From contig CACZYN010000109.1 of NCBI GenBank assembly GCA_902785445.1, positions 1-6,478 on the forward strand: 6,478 nucleotides of DNA. Reading direction: 5' to 3'. This stretch comes from an uncultured Anaerovibrio sp. Lineage in GTDB: Bacteria; Bacillota; Negativicutes; Selenomonadales; Selenomonadaceae. Positions 5,403-6,478 of the stretch are shown one piece after another. The notes beneath the pieces were generated by a model. That model was not told the DNA's origin. It ran no database searches and saw only the letters and a program-made list of their open reading frames with translations. Numbering within the stretch: the stretch's first letter is position 1; each line of letters begins with the position of its first letter. Both the position numbers and the translations under genes were made by a program.

Positions 5403-6478
5403 ACTTCATTACAATTAATTCATAATCCCGGGTACCCATGCCGATTTTTTCACCATGTTCAAGGGTTTCCTTCCAATGAGCGTTTGGATTATTGGTTTTC
5501 CAATGGTCATGATGATCATGCAGCTCCGGATGTTCGGCCAAATGATCTCCCAACTGGGAGTTGCGAATTGGTTCGGCCTTTTGGCAAATATCCACACAAG
5601 CCTGATCCAATGCTACCGGGTCAAAAGAAGCAGCTATACCCAAATTCGGGAGAATAGGGGCATCATTTTCACCATGACAGTCGCAGTTTGGCGATACATC
5701 TATTATCATGTTAATATGGAAGCACGGACGATCCTGAACTACAGCCTGAGCATATTCAGCCATCTTCTTATCCAGTAAATCACCAGCATCCCACTGATCA
5801 TTATGAATTGCATCAAATGGGCAAGCACCGATACAACGGCCACAACCTTTACAAATATCTTTATCAATTACAGCCTTCTTGTTTACGTAGGAAATAGCAT
5901 CAGAACCGCAATGCTTGGAGCAAATCTGACAGCCACGGCATTTTTCTGGATTTACTTCTACTTTACCAGAGGAATGTTGTTCCATCTTGCCAGCCCGACT
6001 GCCGCAACCCATACCGATATTTTTCACAGCACCGCCAAAGCCTGTCATTTCATGACCTTTAAAATGAGCTAAGCTGATAAAGATATCCGCATCCATGATG
6101 GCACGGCCAATCTTGGCAGTCTTACAGTATTCACCATTTTTTATCGGTACTTCAATGTCGTCGGTTCCCTTTAGACCATCACCAATAATAATCTGACAGC
6201 CGGTGGTAATGGTATTAAAACCATTGATATTGGCGCAGTCCATATGCTCCAGGGCATGCTTACGACTGCCAGGATACAGGGTGTTACAGTCGGTGAGGAA
6301 GGGGATACCTCCCTGTTCTTTTACCAAATCCGCCACGGCCTTGGCATAGTTTGGACGAATAAAGGCCAGATTGCCCAACTCACCAAAGTGCATCTTAATG
6401 GCCACAAACTTTTTCTCCATATCAATCTCCTTAAAACCGGCCTTGATGAGGAGATTTTTCATCTTAGTGAGAATACTG
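5401..6478 (-). CDS. DUF362 domain protein with two [4Fe-4S] ferredoxin motifs (5' end beyond the window)
   Basis: At least 358 residues of a DUF362 / ferredoxin-type protein, common in strict anaerobes and of unknown function. The frame stays open past the ATG at 6462 to the window edge (codons for SILTK precede it), and family members begin some 20-30 residues further upstream, so that ATG is probably internal. Counting from it, the DUF362 core covers about 17-165 (KMHFGELGNLAFIRPNYAK, FLTDCNTLYPGSRKHAL, HFKGHEMTGFGGAVKNIGMG). Two CxxCxxCxxxC cluster-binding motifs follow: C175/178/181/185, and C204/207/210/214 with the usual Pro after the last Cys. A later C260-D-C262 could add a ligand. 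A His-rich stretch (307-336, with HDHHDH) precedes the family's usual end (EKIGMGTRDYELI). Likely a cytoplasmic electron-transfer or metal-linked protein; its partner is unknown. It is convergent with the prsW gene and unrelated to it by operon. Confidence 0.88.
   Translation of the reverse strand, partial: SILTKMKNLLIKAGFKEIDMEKKFVAIKMHFGELGNLAFIRPNYAKAVADLVKEQGGIPFLTDCNTLYPGSRKHALEHMDCANINGFNTITTGCQIIIGDGLKGTDDIEVPIKNGEYCKTAKIGRAIMDADIFISLAHFKGHEMTGFGGAVKNIGMGCGSRAGKMEQHSSGKVEVNPEKCRGCQICSKHCGSDAISYVNKKAVIDKDICKGCGRCIGACPFDAIHNDQWDAGDLLDKKMAEYAQAVVQDRPCFHINMIIDVSPNCDCHGENDAPILPNLGIAASFDPVALDQACVDICQKAEPIRNSQLGDHLAEHPELHDHHDHWKTNNPNAHWKETLEHGEKIGMGTRDYELIVMK

Noticed and set aside
5379..6072. 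Open frames on the plus strand opposite the DUF362 gene
   Set aside because: They are shadows of the well-conserved minus-strand coding sequence, with no recognisable motifs. The same holds for frames opposite the AhpD-like, cyclase, ilvE and prsW genes.
6460..6462. ATG as the true start of the DUF362 gene
   Set aside because: The frame continues open through 6478, no Shine-Dalgarno stands upstream, and family members extend further at the N-terminus.

Overview
The window holds six protein-coding genes in two convergent-divergent blocks. It looks like part of a chromosome from an anaerobic Firmicute (Clostridia or Negativicutes type). The basis is moderately AT-rich DNA with very AT-rich intergenic stretches, strong AGGAGG-type ribosome binding sites, sigma-A promoters, an enoate-reductase-type flavoprotein, a double-[4Fe-4S] DUF362 protein and a PrsW-family membrane protease. 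The genus cannot be fixed from the sequence alone. No mobile element, tRNA, rRNA or CRISPR array is visible.

Left block: positions 1-470 (+) are the C-terminal end of an old-yellow-enzyme-type enoate/2,4-dienoyl reductase whose start lies outside the window. It converges on a minus-strand run of three genes that share a hairpin terminator at 493-530. In order of transcription these are ilvE (3153 to 2089, branched-chain aminotransferase), a kynurenine-formamidase-like cyclase family hydrolase (2011 to 1241) and an AhpD-like carboxymuconolactone decarboxylase family protein (1192 to 584). A good sigma-A promoter (TTGACC, 16 bp, TATAAT) sits in front of ilvE. It is followed by an 11-bp inverted repeat that would form a hairpin at the very 5' end of the mRNA, just before the Shine-Dalgarno sequence. 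The spacing (77 and 48 bp) and the lack of an internal terminator suggest one operon.

Right block: a 331-bp AT-rich region separates ilvE from a divergent plus-strand pair. The first gene is a multi-membrane-span GGDEF diguanylate cyclase with an intact active-site motif but no canonical inhibitory site. The second is a PrsW-family intramembrane metalloprotease that overlaps it by 8 bp. The pair probably forms a translationally coupled membrane signalling unit; its signal and substrate are unknown. A strong bidirectional terminator (about 5354-5402) separates it from a convergent minus-strand DUF362/ferredoxin gene, whose 5' end runs off the right edge.

The most interesting points are the cyclase-protease overlap, the unusual gene company of ilvE, a 16-bp exact repeat placed just upstream of an ATG in two places, the His-rich C-terminal segment of the DUF362 protein, and the probable TTG start of the cyclase gene.
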